From Cyprinodon diabolis (Eukaryota > Chordata > Actinopteri > Cyprinodontiformes > Cyprinodontidae), in the NCBI GenBank assembly GCA_030533445.1, contig JARPUW010000270.1, positions 180,893 through 244,892 on the forward strand: 64,000 nucleotides of DNA. Reading direction: 5' to 3'. The notes below the pieces were generated by a model. The model worked only from the letters and a program-made list of their open reading frames with translations. It made no database searches and was not told the DNA's origin. Within the stretch, counting starts at the first letter, position 1, and each line of letters starts with the position of its first letter. Below, in pieces: positions 10,877-24,426 of this stretch. A program made the translations under genes and the position numbers.

Positions 10877-13800
10877 GGCAATCATCTAGAGCTGAAAACT
10901 AACAATATAAAGTAGATTTGAGCAGATGTTTTTGGTTCCAAGCTTCAAATCAGAAGTTGAGGCCAAAACGCTCTTTTCACAGTGAGATAATGCCATTTTG
11001 GCCTCTGGAGTTGTAACAGAAAAACCATTAATGATACAGCCATGATCTTTTCTGGCAATCACCTAGAGCTGAAAACTAACAATATAAAGTAGATTTGAGC
11101 AGATGTTTTTGGTTCCAAGCTTCAAATCAGAAGTTGAGGCCAAAACGCTCTTTTCACAGTGAGATAATGCCATTTTGGCCTCTGGAGTTGTAACAGACAA
11201 ACCATTAATGATACAGCCATGATCTTTTCTGGCAATCACCTAGAGCTGAAAACTAACAATATAAAGTAGATTTGAGCAGATGTTTTTGGTTCCAAGCTTC
11301 AAATCAGAAGTTGAGGCCAAAACGCTCATTTCACAGTGAGATAATGCCATTTTGGCCTCTGGAGTTGTAACAGACAAACCATTAATGATACAGCCATGAT
11401 CTTTTCAGGCAATCATCTAGAGCTGAAAACTAACAATATAAAGTAGATTTGAGCAGATGTTTTTGGTTCCAAGCTTCAAATCAGAAGTTGAGGCCAAAAC
11501 GCTCTTTTCACAGTGAGATAATGCCATTTTGGCCTCTGGAGTTGTAACAGAAAAACCATTAATGATACAGCCATGATCTTTTCTGGCAATCACCTAGAGC
11601 TGAAAACTAACAATATAAAGTAGATTTGAGCAGATGTTTTAGGTTCCAAGCTTCAAATCAGAAGTTGAGGCCAAAACGCTCTTTTCACAGTGAGATAATG
11701 CCATTTTGGCCTCTGGAGTTGTAACAGACAAACCATTAATGATACAGCCATGATCTTTTCTGGCAATCACCTAGAGCTGAAAACTAACAATATAAAGTAG
11801 ATTTGAGCAGATGTTTTTGGTTCCAAGCTTCAAATCAGAAGTTGAGGCCAAAACGCTATTTTCACAGTGAGATAATGCCGTTTTGGCCTCTGGAGTTGTA
11901 ACAGACAAACCATTAATGATACAGCCATGATCTTTTCTGGCAATCATCTAGAGCTGAAAACTAACAATATAAAGTAGATTTGAGCAGATGTTTTTGGTTC
12001 CAAGCTTCAAATCAGAAGTTGAGGCCAAAACGCTCTTTTCACAGTGAGATAATGCCATTTTGGCCTCTGGAGTTGTAACAGACAAACCATTAATGATACA
12101 GCCATGATCTTTTCTGGCAATCATCTAGAGCTGAAAACGAACAATATAAAGTAGATTTGAGCAGATGTTTTTGGTTCCAAGCTTCAAATCAGAAGTTGAG
12201 GCCAAAACGCTCTTTTCACAGTGAGATAATGCCATTTTGGCCTCTGGAGTTGTAACAGAAAAACCATTAATGATACAGCCATGATCTTTTCTGGCAATCA
12301 TCTAGAGCTGAAAACTAACAATATAAAGTAGATTTGAGCAGATGTTTTTGGTTCCAAGCTTCAAATCAGAAGGTTGAGGCCAAAACGCTCTTTTCACAGT
12401 GAGATAATGCCATTTTGGCCTCTGGAGTTGTAACAGACAAACCATTAATGATACAGCCATGATCTTTTCTGGCAATCATCTAGAGCTGAAAACTGACAAT
12501 ATAAAGTAGATTTGAGCAGATTTTTTTGGCTCCAAGCTTCAAAACAGAAGTTGAGGCCAAAAAGCTCTTTTCACAGTGAGATAATGCCATTTTGGCCTCT
12601 GGAGTTGTAACAGACAAACCATTAATGATACAGCCATGATCTTTTCTGGCAATCATCTAGAGCTGAAAACTAACAATATAAAGTAGATTTGAGCAGATGT
12701 TTTAGGTTACAAGCTTCAAATCAGAAGTTGAGGCCAAAACGCTCATTTCACAGTGAGATAATGCCATTTTGGCCTCTGGAGTTGTAACAGACAAACCATT
12801 AATGATACAGCCATGATCTTTTCTGGCAATCATCTAGAGCTGAAAACTAACAATATAAAGTAGATTTGAGCAGATGTTTTTGGTTCCAAGCTTCAAATCA
12901 GAAGTTGAGGCCAAAACGCTCTTTTCACAGTGAGATAATGCCATTTTGGCCTCTGGAGTTGTAACAGACAAACCATTAATGATACAGCCATGATCTTTTC
13001 TGGCAATCATCTAGAGCTGAAAACTAACAATATAAAGTAGATTTGAGCAGATGTTTTTGGTTCCAAGCTTCAAATCAGAAGGTTGAGGCCAAAACGCTCT
13101 TTTCACAGTGAGATAATGCCATTTTGGCCTCTGGAGTTGTAACAGACAAAACATTAATGATACAGCCATGATCTTTTCTGGCAATCATCTAGAGATGAAA
13201 ACTAACAATATAAAGTAGATTTGAGCAGATTTTTTTGGCTCCAAGCTTCAAAACAGAAGTTGAGGCCAAAAAGCTCTTTTCACAGTGAGATAATGCCATT
13301 TTGGCCTCTGGAGTTGTAACAGACAAACCATTAATGATACAGCCATGATCTTTTCTGGCAATCATCTAGAGCTGAAAACTAACAATATAAAGTAGATTTG
13401 AGCAGATGTTTTTGGTTCCAAGCTTCAAATCAGAAGTTGAGGCCAAAACGCTCTTTTCACAGTGAGATAATGCCATTTTGGCCTCTGGAGTTGTAACAGA
13501 CAAACCATTAATGATACAGCCATGATCTTTTCTGGCAATCATCTAGAGCTGAAAACTAACAATATAAAGTAGATTTGAGCAGATGTTTTTGGTTCCAAGC
13601 TTCAAATCAGAAGTTGAGGCCAAAACGCTCATTTCACAGTGAGATAATGCCATTTTGGCCTCTGGAGTTGTAACAGACAAACCATTAATGATACAGCCAT
13701 GATCTTTTCTGGCAATCATCTAGAGCTGAAAACTAACAATATAAAGTAGATTTGAGCAGATGTTTTTGGTTCCAAGCTTCAAATCAGAAGTTGAGGCCAA

Positions 13801-16800
13801 AACGCTCATTTCACAGTGAGATAATGCCATTTTGGCCTCTGGAGTTGTAACAGACAAACCATTAATGATACAGCCATGATCTTTTCTGGCAATCATCTAG
13901 AGCTGAAAACTAACAATATAAAGTAGATTTGAGCAGATGTTTTTGGTTCCAAGCTTCAAATCAGAAGTTGAGGCCAAAACGCTCATTTCACAGTGAGATA
14001 ATGCCATTTTGGCCTCTGGAGTTGTAACAGACAAACCATTAATGATACAGCCATGATCTTTTCTGGCAATCATCTAGAGCTGAAAACTAACAATATAAAG
14101 TATATTTGAGCAGATGTTTTTGGTTCCAAGCTTCAAATCAGAAGTTGAGGCCAAAACGCTCTTTTCACAGTGAGATAATGCCATTTTGGCCTCTGGAGTT
14201 GTAACAGACAAACCATTAATGATACAGCCATGATCTTTTCTGGCAATCATCTAGAGCTGAAAACTAACAATATAAAGTAGATTTGAGCAGATGTTTTTGG
14301 CTCCAAGCTTCAAATCAGAAGTTGAGGCCAAAACGCTCATTTCACAGTGAGATAATGCCATTTTGGCCTCTGGAGTTGTAACAGACAAACCATTAATGAT
14401 ACAGCCATGATCTTTTCTGGCAATCATCTAGAGCTGAAAACTAACAATATAAAGTAGATTTGAGCAGATGTTTTTGGTTCCAAGCTTCAAATCAGAAGTT
14501 GAGGCCAAAACGCTCTTTTCACAGTGAGATAATGCCATTTTGGCCTCTGGAGTTGTAACAGACAAACCATTAATGATACAGCCATGATCTTTTCTGGCAA
14601 TCATCTAGAGCTGAAAACTAACAATATAAAGTAGATTTGAGCAGATGTTTTTGGTTCCAAGCTTCAAATCAGAAGTTGAGGCCAAAACGCTCATTTCACA
14701 GTGAGATAATGCCATTTTGGCCTCTGGAGTTGTAACAGACAAACCATTAATGATACAGCCATGATCTTTTCTGGCAATCATCTAGAGCTGAAAACTAACA
14801 ATATAAAGTAGATTTGAGCAGATGTTTTTGGTTCCAAGCTTCAAATCAGAAGTTGAGGCCAAAACGCTCTTTTCACAGTGAGATAATGCCATTTTGGCCT
14901 CTGGAGTTGTAACAGACAAACCATTAATGATACAGCCATGATCTTTTCTGGCAATCATCTAGAGCTGAAAACTAACAATATAAAGTAGATTTGAGCAGAT
15001 GTTTATGGTTCCAAGCTTCAAATCAGAAGTTGAGGCCAAAACGCTCATTTCACAGTGAGATAATGCCATTTTGGCCTCTGGAGTTGTAACAGACAAACCA
15101 TTAATGATACAGCCATGATCTTTTCTGGCAATCATCTAGAGCTGAAAACTAACAATATAAAGTAGATTTGAGCAGATGTTTTTGGTTCCAAGCTTCAAAT
15201 CAGAAGATGAGGCCAAAACGCTCTTTTCACAGTGAGATAATGCCATTTTGGCCTCTGGAGTTGTAACAGACAAACCATTAATGATACAGCCATGATCTTT
15301 TCTGGCAATCATCTAGAGCTGAAAACTAACAATATAAAGTAGATTTGAGCAGATGTTTTTGGTTCCAAGCTTCAAATCAGAAGGTTGAGGCCAAAACGCT
15401 CTTTTCACAGTGAGATAATGCCATTTTGGCCTCTGGAGTTGTAACAGACAAACCATTAATGATACAGCCATGATCTTTTCTGGCAATCATCTAGAGCTGA
15501 AAACTAACAATATAAAGTAGATTTGAGCAGATGTTTTTGGTTCCAAGCTTCAAATCAGAAGGTTGAGGCCAAAACGCTCTTTTCACAGTGAGATAATGCC
15601 ATTTTGGCCTCTGGAGTTGTAACAGACAAACCATTAATGATACAGCCATGATCTTTTCTGGCAATCACCTAGAGCTGAAAACTAACAATACAAAGTAGAT
15701 TTGAGCAGATGTTTTTGGTTCCAAGCTTCAAATCAGAAGTTGAGGCCAAAACGCTCTTTTCACAGTGAGATAATGCCATTTTGGCCTCTGGAGTTGTAAC
15801 AGACAAACCATTAATGATACAGCCATGATCTTTTCTGGCAATCATCTAGAGCTGAAAACTAACAATATAAAGTAGATTTGAGCAGATGTTTTTGGTTCCA
15901 AGCTTCAAAATCAGAAGTTGAGGCCAAAACGCTCTTTTCACAGTGAGATAATGCCATTTTGGCCTCTGGAGTTGTAACAGACAAACCATTAATGATACAG
16001 CCATGATCTTTTCTGGCAATCATCTAGAGCTGAAAACTAACAATATAAAGTAGATTTGAGCAGATGTTTTTGGTTCCAAGCTTCAAATCAGAAGTTGAGG
16101 CCAAAACGCTCTTTTCACAGTGAGATAATGCCATTTTGGCCTCTGGAGTTGTAACAGACAAACCATTAATGATACAGCCATGATCTTTTCTGGCAATCAT
16201 CTAGAGCTGAAAACTAACAATATAAAGTAGATTTGAGCAGATGTTTTTGGTTCCAAGCTTCAAATCAGAAGTTGACGCCAAAACGCTCTTTTCACAGTGA
16301 GATAATGCCATTTTGGCCTCTGGAGTTGTAACAGACAAACCATTAATGATACAGCCATGATCTTTTCTGGCAATCATCTAGAGCTGAAAACTAACAATAT
16401 AAAGTAGATTTGAGCAGATGTTTTTGGTTCCAAGCTTCAAATCAGAAGGTTGAGGCCAAAACGCTCTTTTCACAGTGAGATAATGCCATTTTGGCCTCTG
16501 GAGTTGTAACAGACAAACCATTAATGATACAGCCATGATCTTTTCTGGCAATCATCTAGAGCTGAAAACTAACAATATAAAGTAGATTTGAGCAGATGTT
16601 TTTGGCTCCAAGCTTCAAAACAGAAGTTGAGGCCAAAACGCTCTTTTCACAGTGAGATAATGCCATTTTGGCCTCTGGAGTTGTAACAGACAAACCATTA
16701 ATGATACAGCCATGATCTTTTCTGGCAATCATCTAGAGCTGAAAACTAACAATATAAAGTAGATTTGATTGGATGTTTTTGGTTCCAAGCGTCAAATCAG

Positions 16801-17883
16801 AAGGTTGAGGCCAAAACGCTCTTTTCACAGTGAGATAATGCCATTTTGGCCTCTGGAGTTGTAACAGACAAACCATTAATGATACAGCCATGATCTTTTC
16901 TGGCAATCATCTAGAGCTGAAAACTAACAATATAAAGTAGATTTGAGCAGATGTTTTTGGTTCCAAGCTTCAAATCAGAAGTTGAGGCCAAAACGCTCAT
17001 TTCACAGTGAGATAATGCCATTTTGGCCTCTGGAGTTGTAACAGACAAACCATTAATGATACAGCCATGATCTTTTCTGGCAATCATCTAGAGCTGAAAA
17101 CTAACAATATAAAGTAGATTTGAGCAGATGTTTTTGGTTCCAAGCTTCAAATCAGAAGTTGAGGCCAAAACGCTCTTTTCACAGTGAGATAATGCCATTT
17201 TGGCCTCTGGAGTTGTAACAGACAAACCATTAATGATACAGCCATGATCTTTTCTGGCAATCATCTAGAGCTGAAAACTAACAATATAAAGTAGATTTGA
17301 GCAGATGTTTTTGGTTCCAAGCTTCAAATCAGAAGTTGAGGCCAAAACGCTCATTTCACAGTGAGATAATGCCATTTTGGCCTCTGGAGTTGTAACAGAC
17401 AAACCATTAATGATACAGCCATGATCTTTTCTGGCAATCATCTAGAGCTGAAAACTAACAATATAAAGTAGATTTGAGCAGATGTTTTTGGTTCCAAGCT
17501 TCAAATCAGAAGTTGAGGCCAAAACGCTCTTTTCACAGTGAGATAATGCCATTTTGGCCTCTGGAGTTGTAACAGACAAACCATTAATGATACAGCCATG
17601 ATCTTTTCTGGCAATCATCTAGAGCTGAAAACTAACAATATAAAGTAGCTTTGAGCAGATGTTTTTGGTTCCAAGCTTCAAATCAGAAGTTGAGGCCAAA
17701 ACGCTCTTTTCACAGTGAGATAATGCCATTTTGGCCTCTGGAGTTGTAACAGACAAACCATTAATGATACAGCCATGATCTTTTCTGGCAATCATCTAGA
17801 GCTGAAAACTAACAATATAAAGTAGATTTGAGCAGATGTTTTTGGTTCCAAGCTTCAAATCTGAAGTTGAGGCCAAAACGCTC
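10877..17883 (+). repeat. 7.0-kb segment, copy 2 of the 8,861-bp displaced duplication
   Basis: This is the downstream partner of 2016-9022. The only internal difference I noticed by eye is a private G to C at about 16276 (GTTGACGCC), so the two copies look more than 99.9% identical over 7 kb. Its right half was itself copied again (see 14652-17648 with 18729-21725). Near identity over tens of monomers, against several differences between neighbouring monomers, means the copying unit was the block and not the monomer. Confidence 0.9.
14652..17648 (+). repeat. 3.0-kb segment, copy 1 of the 4,077-bp displaced duplication
   Basis: This recurs 4,077 bp downstream (23 x 177 + 6). Matching marks are GATGTTTATG at 14998 and 19075, AAGATGAGGC at 15204 and 19281, CAAAGTAGAT at 15691 and 19768, GCTTCAAAAT at 15902 and 19979, and GATTTGATTG at 16762 and 20839. 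The left edge is a T/A mismatch at 14651/18728 and the right edge a C/A mismatch at 17649/21726. This block lies inside copy 2 of the 8,861-bp pair, so three copies of its content exist in the window. Confidence 0.88.
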
Positions 17884-19636
17884 ATTTCACAGTGAGATAA
17901 TGCCATTTTGGCCTCTGGAGTTGTAACAGACAAACCATTAATGATACAGCCATGATCTTTTCTGGCAATCATCTAGAGCTGAAAACTAACAATATAAAGT
18001 AGATTTGAGCAGATGTTTTTGGTTCCAAGCTTCAAATCAGAAGATGAGGCCAAAACGCTCTTTTCACAGTGAGATAATGCCATTTTGGCCTCTGGAGTTG
18101 TAACAGACAAACCATTAATGATACAGCCATGATCTTTTCTGGCAATCATCTAGAGCTGAAAACTAACAATATAAAGTAGATTTGAGCAGATGTTTTTGGT
18201 TCCAAGCTTCAAATCAGAAGGTTGAGGCCAAAACGCTCTTTTCACAGTGAGATAATGCCATTTTGGCCTCTGGAGTTGTAACAGACAAACCATTAATGAT
18301 ACAGCCATGATCTTTTCTGGCAATCATCTAGAGCTGAAAACTAACAATATAAAGTAGATTTGAGCAGATGTTTTTGGTTCCAAGCTTCAAATCTGAAGTT
18401 GAGGCCAAAACGCTCTTTTCACAGTGAGATAATGCCATTTTGGCCTCTGGAGTTGTAACAGACAAACCATTAATGATACAGCCATGATCTTTTCTGGCAA
18501 TCATCTAGAGCTGAAAACTAACAATATAAAGTAGATTTGAGCAGATGTTTTTGGTTCCAAGCTTCAAATCAGAAGTTGAGGCCAAAACGCTCTTTTCACA
18601 GTGAGATAATGCCATTTTGGCCTCTGGAGTTGTAACAGACAAACCATTAATGATACAGCCATGATCTTTTCTGGCAATCATCTAGAGCTGAAAACTAACA
18701 ATATAAAGTAGATTTGAGCAGATGTTTATGGTTCCAAGCTTCAAATCAGAAGTTGAGGCCAAAACGCTCATTTCACAGTGAGATAATGCCATTTTGGCCT
18801 CTGGAGTTGTAACAGACAAACCATTAATGATACAGCCATGATCTTTTCTGGCAATCATCTAGAGCTGAAAACTAACAATATAAAGTAGATTTGAGCAGAT
18901 GTTTTTGGTTCCAAGCTTCAAATCAGAAGTTGAGGCCAAAACGCTCTTTTCACAGTGAGATAATGCCATTTTGGCCTCTGGAGTTGTAACAGACAAACCA
19001 TTAATGATACAGCCATGATCTTTTCTGGCAATCATCTAGAGCTGAAAACTAACAATATAAAGTAGATTTGAGCAGATGTTTATGGTTCCAAGCTTCAAAT
19101 CAGAAGTTGAGGCCAAAACGCTCATTTCACAGTGAGATAATGCCATTTTGGCCTCTGGAGTTGTAACAGACAAACCATTAATGATACAGCCATGATCTTT
19201 TCTGGCAATCATCTAGAGCTGAAAACTAACAATATAAAGTAGATTTGAGCAGATGTTTTTGGTTCCAAGCTTCAAATCAGAAGATGAGGCCAAAACGCTC
19301 TTTTCACAGTGAGATAATGCCATTTTGGCCTCTGGAGTTGTAACAGACAAACCATTAATGATACAGCCATGATCTTTTCTGGCAATCATCTAGAGCTGAA
19401 AACTAACAATATAAAGTAGATTTGAGCAGATGTTTTTGGTTCCAAGCTTCAAATCAGAAGGTTGAGGCCAAAACGCTCTTTTCACAGTGAGATAATGCCA
19501 TTTTGGCCTCTGGAGTTGTAACAGACAAACCATTAATGATACAGCCATGATCTTTTCTGGCAATCATCTAGAGCTGAAAACTAACAATATAAAGTAGATT
19601 TGAGCAGATGTTTTTGGTTCCAAGCTTCAAATCAGA
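17652..19636 (+). repeat. 2.0-kb segment, copy 1 of the 4,431-bp displaced duplication
   Basis: This recurs 4,431 bp downstream (25 x 177 + 6). CTGAAGTTGA lies at 17861 and 22292, AAGATGAGGC at 18041 and 22472, CTGAAGTTGA again at 18393 and 22824, and a GTTTATGG pair 354 bp apart at 18721/19075 and 23152/23506. The match ends where AAGGTTG at about 19637 faces AAGTTG at about 24068. It overlaps the 4,077-bp pair, so the two events are nested. Confidence 0.85.
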
Positions 19637-21725
19637 AGGTTGAGGCCAAAACGCTCTTTTCACAGTGAGATAATGCCATTTTGGCCTCTGGAGTTGTAAC
19701 AGACAAACCATTAATGATACAGCCATGATCTTTTCTGGCAATCACCTAGAGCTGAAAACTAACAATACAAAGTAGATTTGAGCAGATGTTTTTGGTTCCA
19801 AGCTTCAAATCAGAAGTTGAGGCCAAAACGCTCTTTTCACAGTGAGATAATGCCATTTTGGCCTCTGGAGTTGTAACAGACAAACCATTAATGATACAGC
19901 CATGATCTTTTCTGGCAATCATCTAGAGCTGAAAACTAACAATATAAAGTAGATTTGAGCAGATGTTTTTGGTTCCAAGCTTCAAAATCAGAAGTTGAGG
20001 CCAAAACGCTCTTTTCACAGTGAGATAATGCCATTTTGGCCTCTGGAGTTGTAACAGACAAACCATTAATGATACAGCCATGATCTTTTCTGGCAATCAT
20101 CTAGAGCTGAAAACTAACAATATAAAGTAGATTTGAGCAGATGTTTTTGGTTCCAAGCTTCAAATCAGAAGTTGAGGCCAAAACGCTCTTTTCACAGTGA
20201 GATAATGCCATTTTGGCCTCTGGAGTTGTAACAGACAAACCATTAATGATACAGCCATGATCTTTTCTGGCAATCATCTAGAGCTGAAAACTAACAATAT
20301 AAAGTAGATTTGAGCAGATGTTTTTGGTTCCAAGCTTCAAATCAGAAGTTGAGGCCAAAACGCTCTTTTCACAGTGAGATAATGCCATTTTGGCCTCTGG
20401 AGTTGTAACAGACAAACCATTAATGATACAGCCATGATCTTTTCTGGCAATCATCTAGAGCTGAAAACTAACAATATAAAGTAGATTTGAGCAGATGTTT
20501 TTGGTTCCAAGCTTCAAATCAGAAGGTTGAGGCCAAAACGCTCTTTTCACAGTGAGATAATGCCATTTTGGCCTCTGGAGTTGTAACAGACAAACCATTA
20601 ATGATACAGCCATGATCTTTTCTGGCAATCATCTAGAGCTGAAAACTAACAATATAAAGTAGATTTGAGCAGATGTTTTTGGCTCCAAGCTTCAAAACAG
20701 AAGTTGAGGCCAAAACGCTCTTTTCACAGTGAGATAATGCCATTTTGGCCTCTGGAGTTGTAACAGACAAACCATTAATGATACAGCCATGATCTTTTCT
20801 GGCAATCATCTAGAGCTGAAAACTAACAATATAAAGTAGATTTGATTGGATGTTTTTGGTTCCAAGCGTCAAATCAGAAGGTTGAGGCCAAAACGCTCTT
20901 TTCACAGTGAGATAATGCCATTTTGGCCTCTGGAGTTGTAACAGACAAACCATTAATGATACAGCCATGATCTTTTCTGGCAATCATCTAGAGCTGAAAA
21001 CTAACAATATAAAGTAGATTTGAGCAGATGTTTTTGGTTCCAAGCTTCAAATCAGAAGTTGAGGCCAAAACGCTCATTTCACAGTGAGATAATGCCATTT
21101 TGGCCTCTGGAGTTGTAACAGACAAACCATTAATGATACAGCCATGATCTTTTCTGGCAATCATCTAGAGCTGAAAACTAACAATATAAAGTAGATTTGA
21201 GCAGATGTTTTTGGTTCCAAGCTTCAAATCAGAAGTTGAGGCCAAAACGCTCTTTTCACAGTGAGATAATGCCATTTTGGCCTCTGGAGTTGTAACAGAC
21301 AAACCATTAATGATACAGCCATGATCTTTTCTGGCAATCATCTAGAGCTGAAAACTAACAATATAAAGTAGATTTGAGCAGATGTTTTTGGTTCCAAGCT
21401 TCAAATCAGAAGTTGAGGCCAAAACGCTCATTTCACAGTGAGATAATGCCATTTTGGCCTCTGGAGTTGTAACAGACAAACCATTAATGATACAGCCATG
21501 ATCTTTTCTGGCAATCATCTAGAGCTGAAAACTAACAATATAAAGTAGATTTGAGCAGATGTTTTTGGTTCCAAGCTTCAAATCAGAAGTTGAGGCCAAA
21601 ACGCTCTTTTCACAGTGAGATAATGCCATTTTGGCCTCTGGAGTTGTAACAGACAAACCATTAATGATACAGCCATGATCTTTTCTGGCAATCATCTAGA
21701 GCTGAAAACTAACAATATAAAGTAG
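18729..21725 (+). repeat. 3.0-kb segment, copy 2 of the 4,077-bp displaced duplication
   Basis: Downstream partner of 14652-17648. The private C at 16276 is absent here (G at 20353), so either that change arose after the copying or this copy derives from the version like 5791-8787. After 21725 the best alignment to the upstream array shifts from 4,077 to 3,900 bp, meaning one monomer (the GTAGCTTTG one) is missing. Confidence 0.85.
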
Positions 21726-22082
21726 ATTTGAGCAGATGTTTTTGGTTCCAAGCTTCAAATCTGAAGTTGAGGCCAAAACGCTCATTTCACAGTGAGATAA
21801 TGCCATTTTGGCCTCTGGAGTTGTAACAGACAAACCATTAATGATACAGCCATGATCTTTTCTGGCAATCATCTAGAGCTGAAAACTAACAATATAAAGT
21901 AGATTTGAGCAGATGTTTTTGGTTCCAAGCTTCAAATCAGAAGATGAGGCCAAAACGCTCTTTTCACAGTGAGATAATGCCATTTTGGCCTCTGGAGTTG
22001 TAACAGACAAACCATTAATGATACAGCCATGATCTTTTCTGGCAATCATCTAGAGCTGAAAACTAACAATATAAAGTAGATT

Positions 22083-24067
22083 TGAGCAGATGTTTTTGGT
22101 TCCAAGCTTCAAATCAGAAGTTGAGGCCAAAACGCTCTTTTCACAGTGAGATAATGCCATTTTGGCCTCTGGAGTTGTAACAGACAAACCATTAATGATA
22201 CAGCCATGATCTTTTCTGGCAATCATCTAGAGCTGAAAACTAACAATATAAAGTAGATTTGAGCAGATGTTTTTGGTTCCAAGCTTCAAATCTGAAGTTG
22301 AGGCCAAAACGCTCATTTCACAGTGAGATAATGCCATTTTGGCCTCTGGAGTTGTAACAGACAAACCATTAATGATACAGCCATGATCTTTTCTGGCAAT
22401 CATCTAGAGCTGAAAACTAACAATATAAAGTAGATTTGAGCAGATGTTTTTGGTTCCAAGCTTCAAATCAGAAGATGAGGCCAAAACGCTCTTTTCACAG
22501 TGAGATAATGCCATTTTGGCCTCTGGAGTTGTAACAGACAAACCATTAATGATACAGCCATGATCTTTTCTGGCAATCATCTAGAGCTGAAAACTAACAA
22601 TATAAAGTAGATTTGAGCAGATGTTTTTGGTTCCAAGCTTCAAATCAGAAGGTTGAGGCCAAAACGCTCTTTTCACAGTGAGATAATGCCATTTTGGCCT
22701 CTGGAGTTGTAACAGACAAACCATTAATGATACAGCCATGATCTTTTCTGGCAATCATCTAGAGCTGAAAACTAACAATATAAAGTAGATTTGAGCAGAT
22801 GTTTTTGGTTCCAAGCTTCAAATCTGAAGTTGAGGCCAAAACGCTCTTTTCACAGTGAGATAATGCCATTTTGGCCTCTGGAGTTGTAACAGACAAACCA
22901 TTAATGATACAGCCATGATCTTTTCTGGCAATCATCTAGAGCTGAAAACTAACAATATAAAGTAGATTTGAGCAGATGTTTTTGGTTCCAAGCTTCAAAT
23001 CAGAAGTTGAGGCCAAAACGCTCTTTTCACAGTGAGATAATGCCATTTTGGCCTCTGGAGTTGTAACAGACAAACCATTAATGATACAGCCATGATCTTT
23101 TCTGGCAATCATCTAGAGCTGAAAACTAACAATATAAAGTAGATTTGAGCAGATGTTTATGGTTCCAAGCTTCAAATCAGAAGTTGAGGCCAAAACGCTC
23201 ATTTCACAGTGAGATAATGCCATTTTGGCCTCTGGAGTTGTAACAGACAAACCATTAATGATACAGCCATGATCTTTTCTGGCAATCATCTAGAGCTGAA
23301 AACTAACAATATAAAGTAGATTTGAGCAGATGTTTTTGGTTCCAAGCTTCAAATCAGAAGTTGAGGCCAAAACGCTCTTTTCACAGTGAGATAATGCCAT
23401 TTTGGCCTCTGGAGTTGTAACAGACAAACCATTAATGATACAGCCATGATCTTTTCTGGCAATCATCTAGAGCTGAAAACTAACAATATAAAGTAGATTT
23501 GAGCAGATGTTTATGGTTCCAAGCTTCAAATCAGAAGTTGAGGCCAAAACGCTCATTTCACAGTGAGATAATGCCATTTTGGCCTCTGGAGTTGTAACAG
23601 ACAAACCATTAATGATACAGCCATGATCTTTTCTGGCAATCATCTAGAGCTGAAAACTAACAATATAAAGTAGATTTGAGCAGATGTTTTTGGTTCCAAG
23701 CTTCAAATCAGAAGATGAGGCCAAAACGCTCTTTTCACAGTGAGATAATGCCATTTTGGCCTCTGGAGTTGTAACAGACAAACCATTAATGATACAGCCA
23801 TGATCTTTTCTGGCAATCATCTAGAGCTGAAAACTAACAATATAAAGTAGATTTGAGCAGATGTTTTTGGTTCCAAGCTTCAAATCAGAAGGTTGAGGCC
23901 AAAACGCTCTTTTCACAGTGAGATAATGCCATTTTGGCCTCTGGAGTTGTAACAGACAAACCATTAATGATACAGCCATGATCTTTTCTGGCAATCATCT
24001 AGAGCTGAAAACTAACAATATAAAGTAGATTTGAGCAGATGTTTTTGGTTCCAAGCTTCAAATCAGA
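22083..24067 (+). repeat. 2.0-kb segment, copy 2 of the 4,431-bp displaced duplication
   Basis: Downstream partner of 17652-19636. Just before it, a 531-bp (three-monomer) tandem copy joins the two: CTGAAGTTGA at 21761 and 22292, and AAGATGAGGC at 21941 and 22472. The short tandem is probably the seam left when the 4,431-bp and 3,900-bp registers met. Confidence 0.82.
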
Positions 24068-24426
24068 AGTTGAGGCCAAAACGCTCTTTTCACAGTGAGA
24101 TAATGCCATTTTGGCCTCTGGAGTTGTAACAGACAAACCATTAATGATACAGCCATGATCTTTTCTGGCAATCATCTAGAGCTGAAAACTAACAATATAA
24201 AGTAGATTTGAGCAGATGTTTTTGGTTCCAAGCTTCAAATCAGAAGGTTGAGGCCAAAACGCTCTTTTCACAGTGAGATAATGCCATTTTGGCCTCTGGA
24301 GTTGTAACAGACAAACCATTAATGATACAGCCATGATCTTTTCTGGCAATCATCTAGAGCTGAAAACTAACAATATAAAGTAGATTTGAGCAGATGTTTT
24401 TGGTTCCAAGCTTCAAAACAGAAGTT

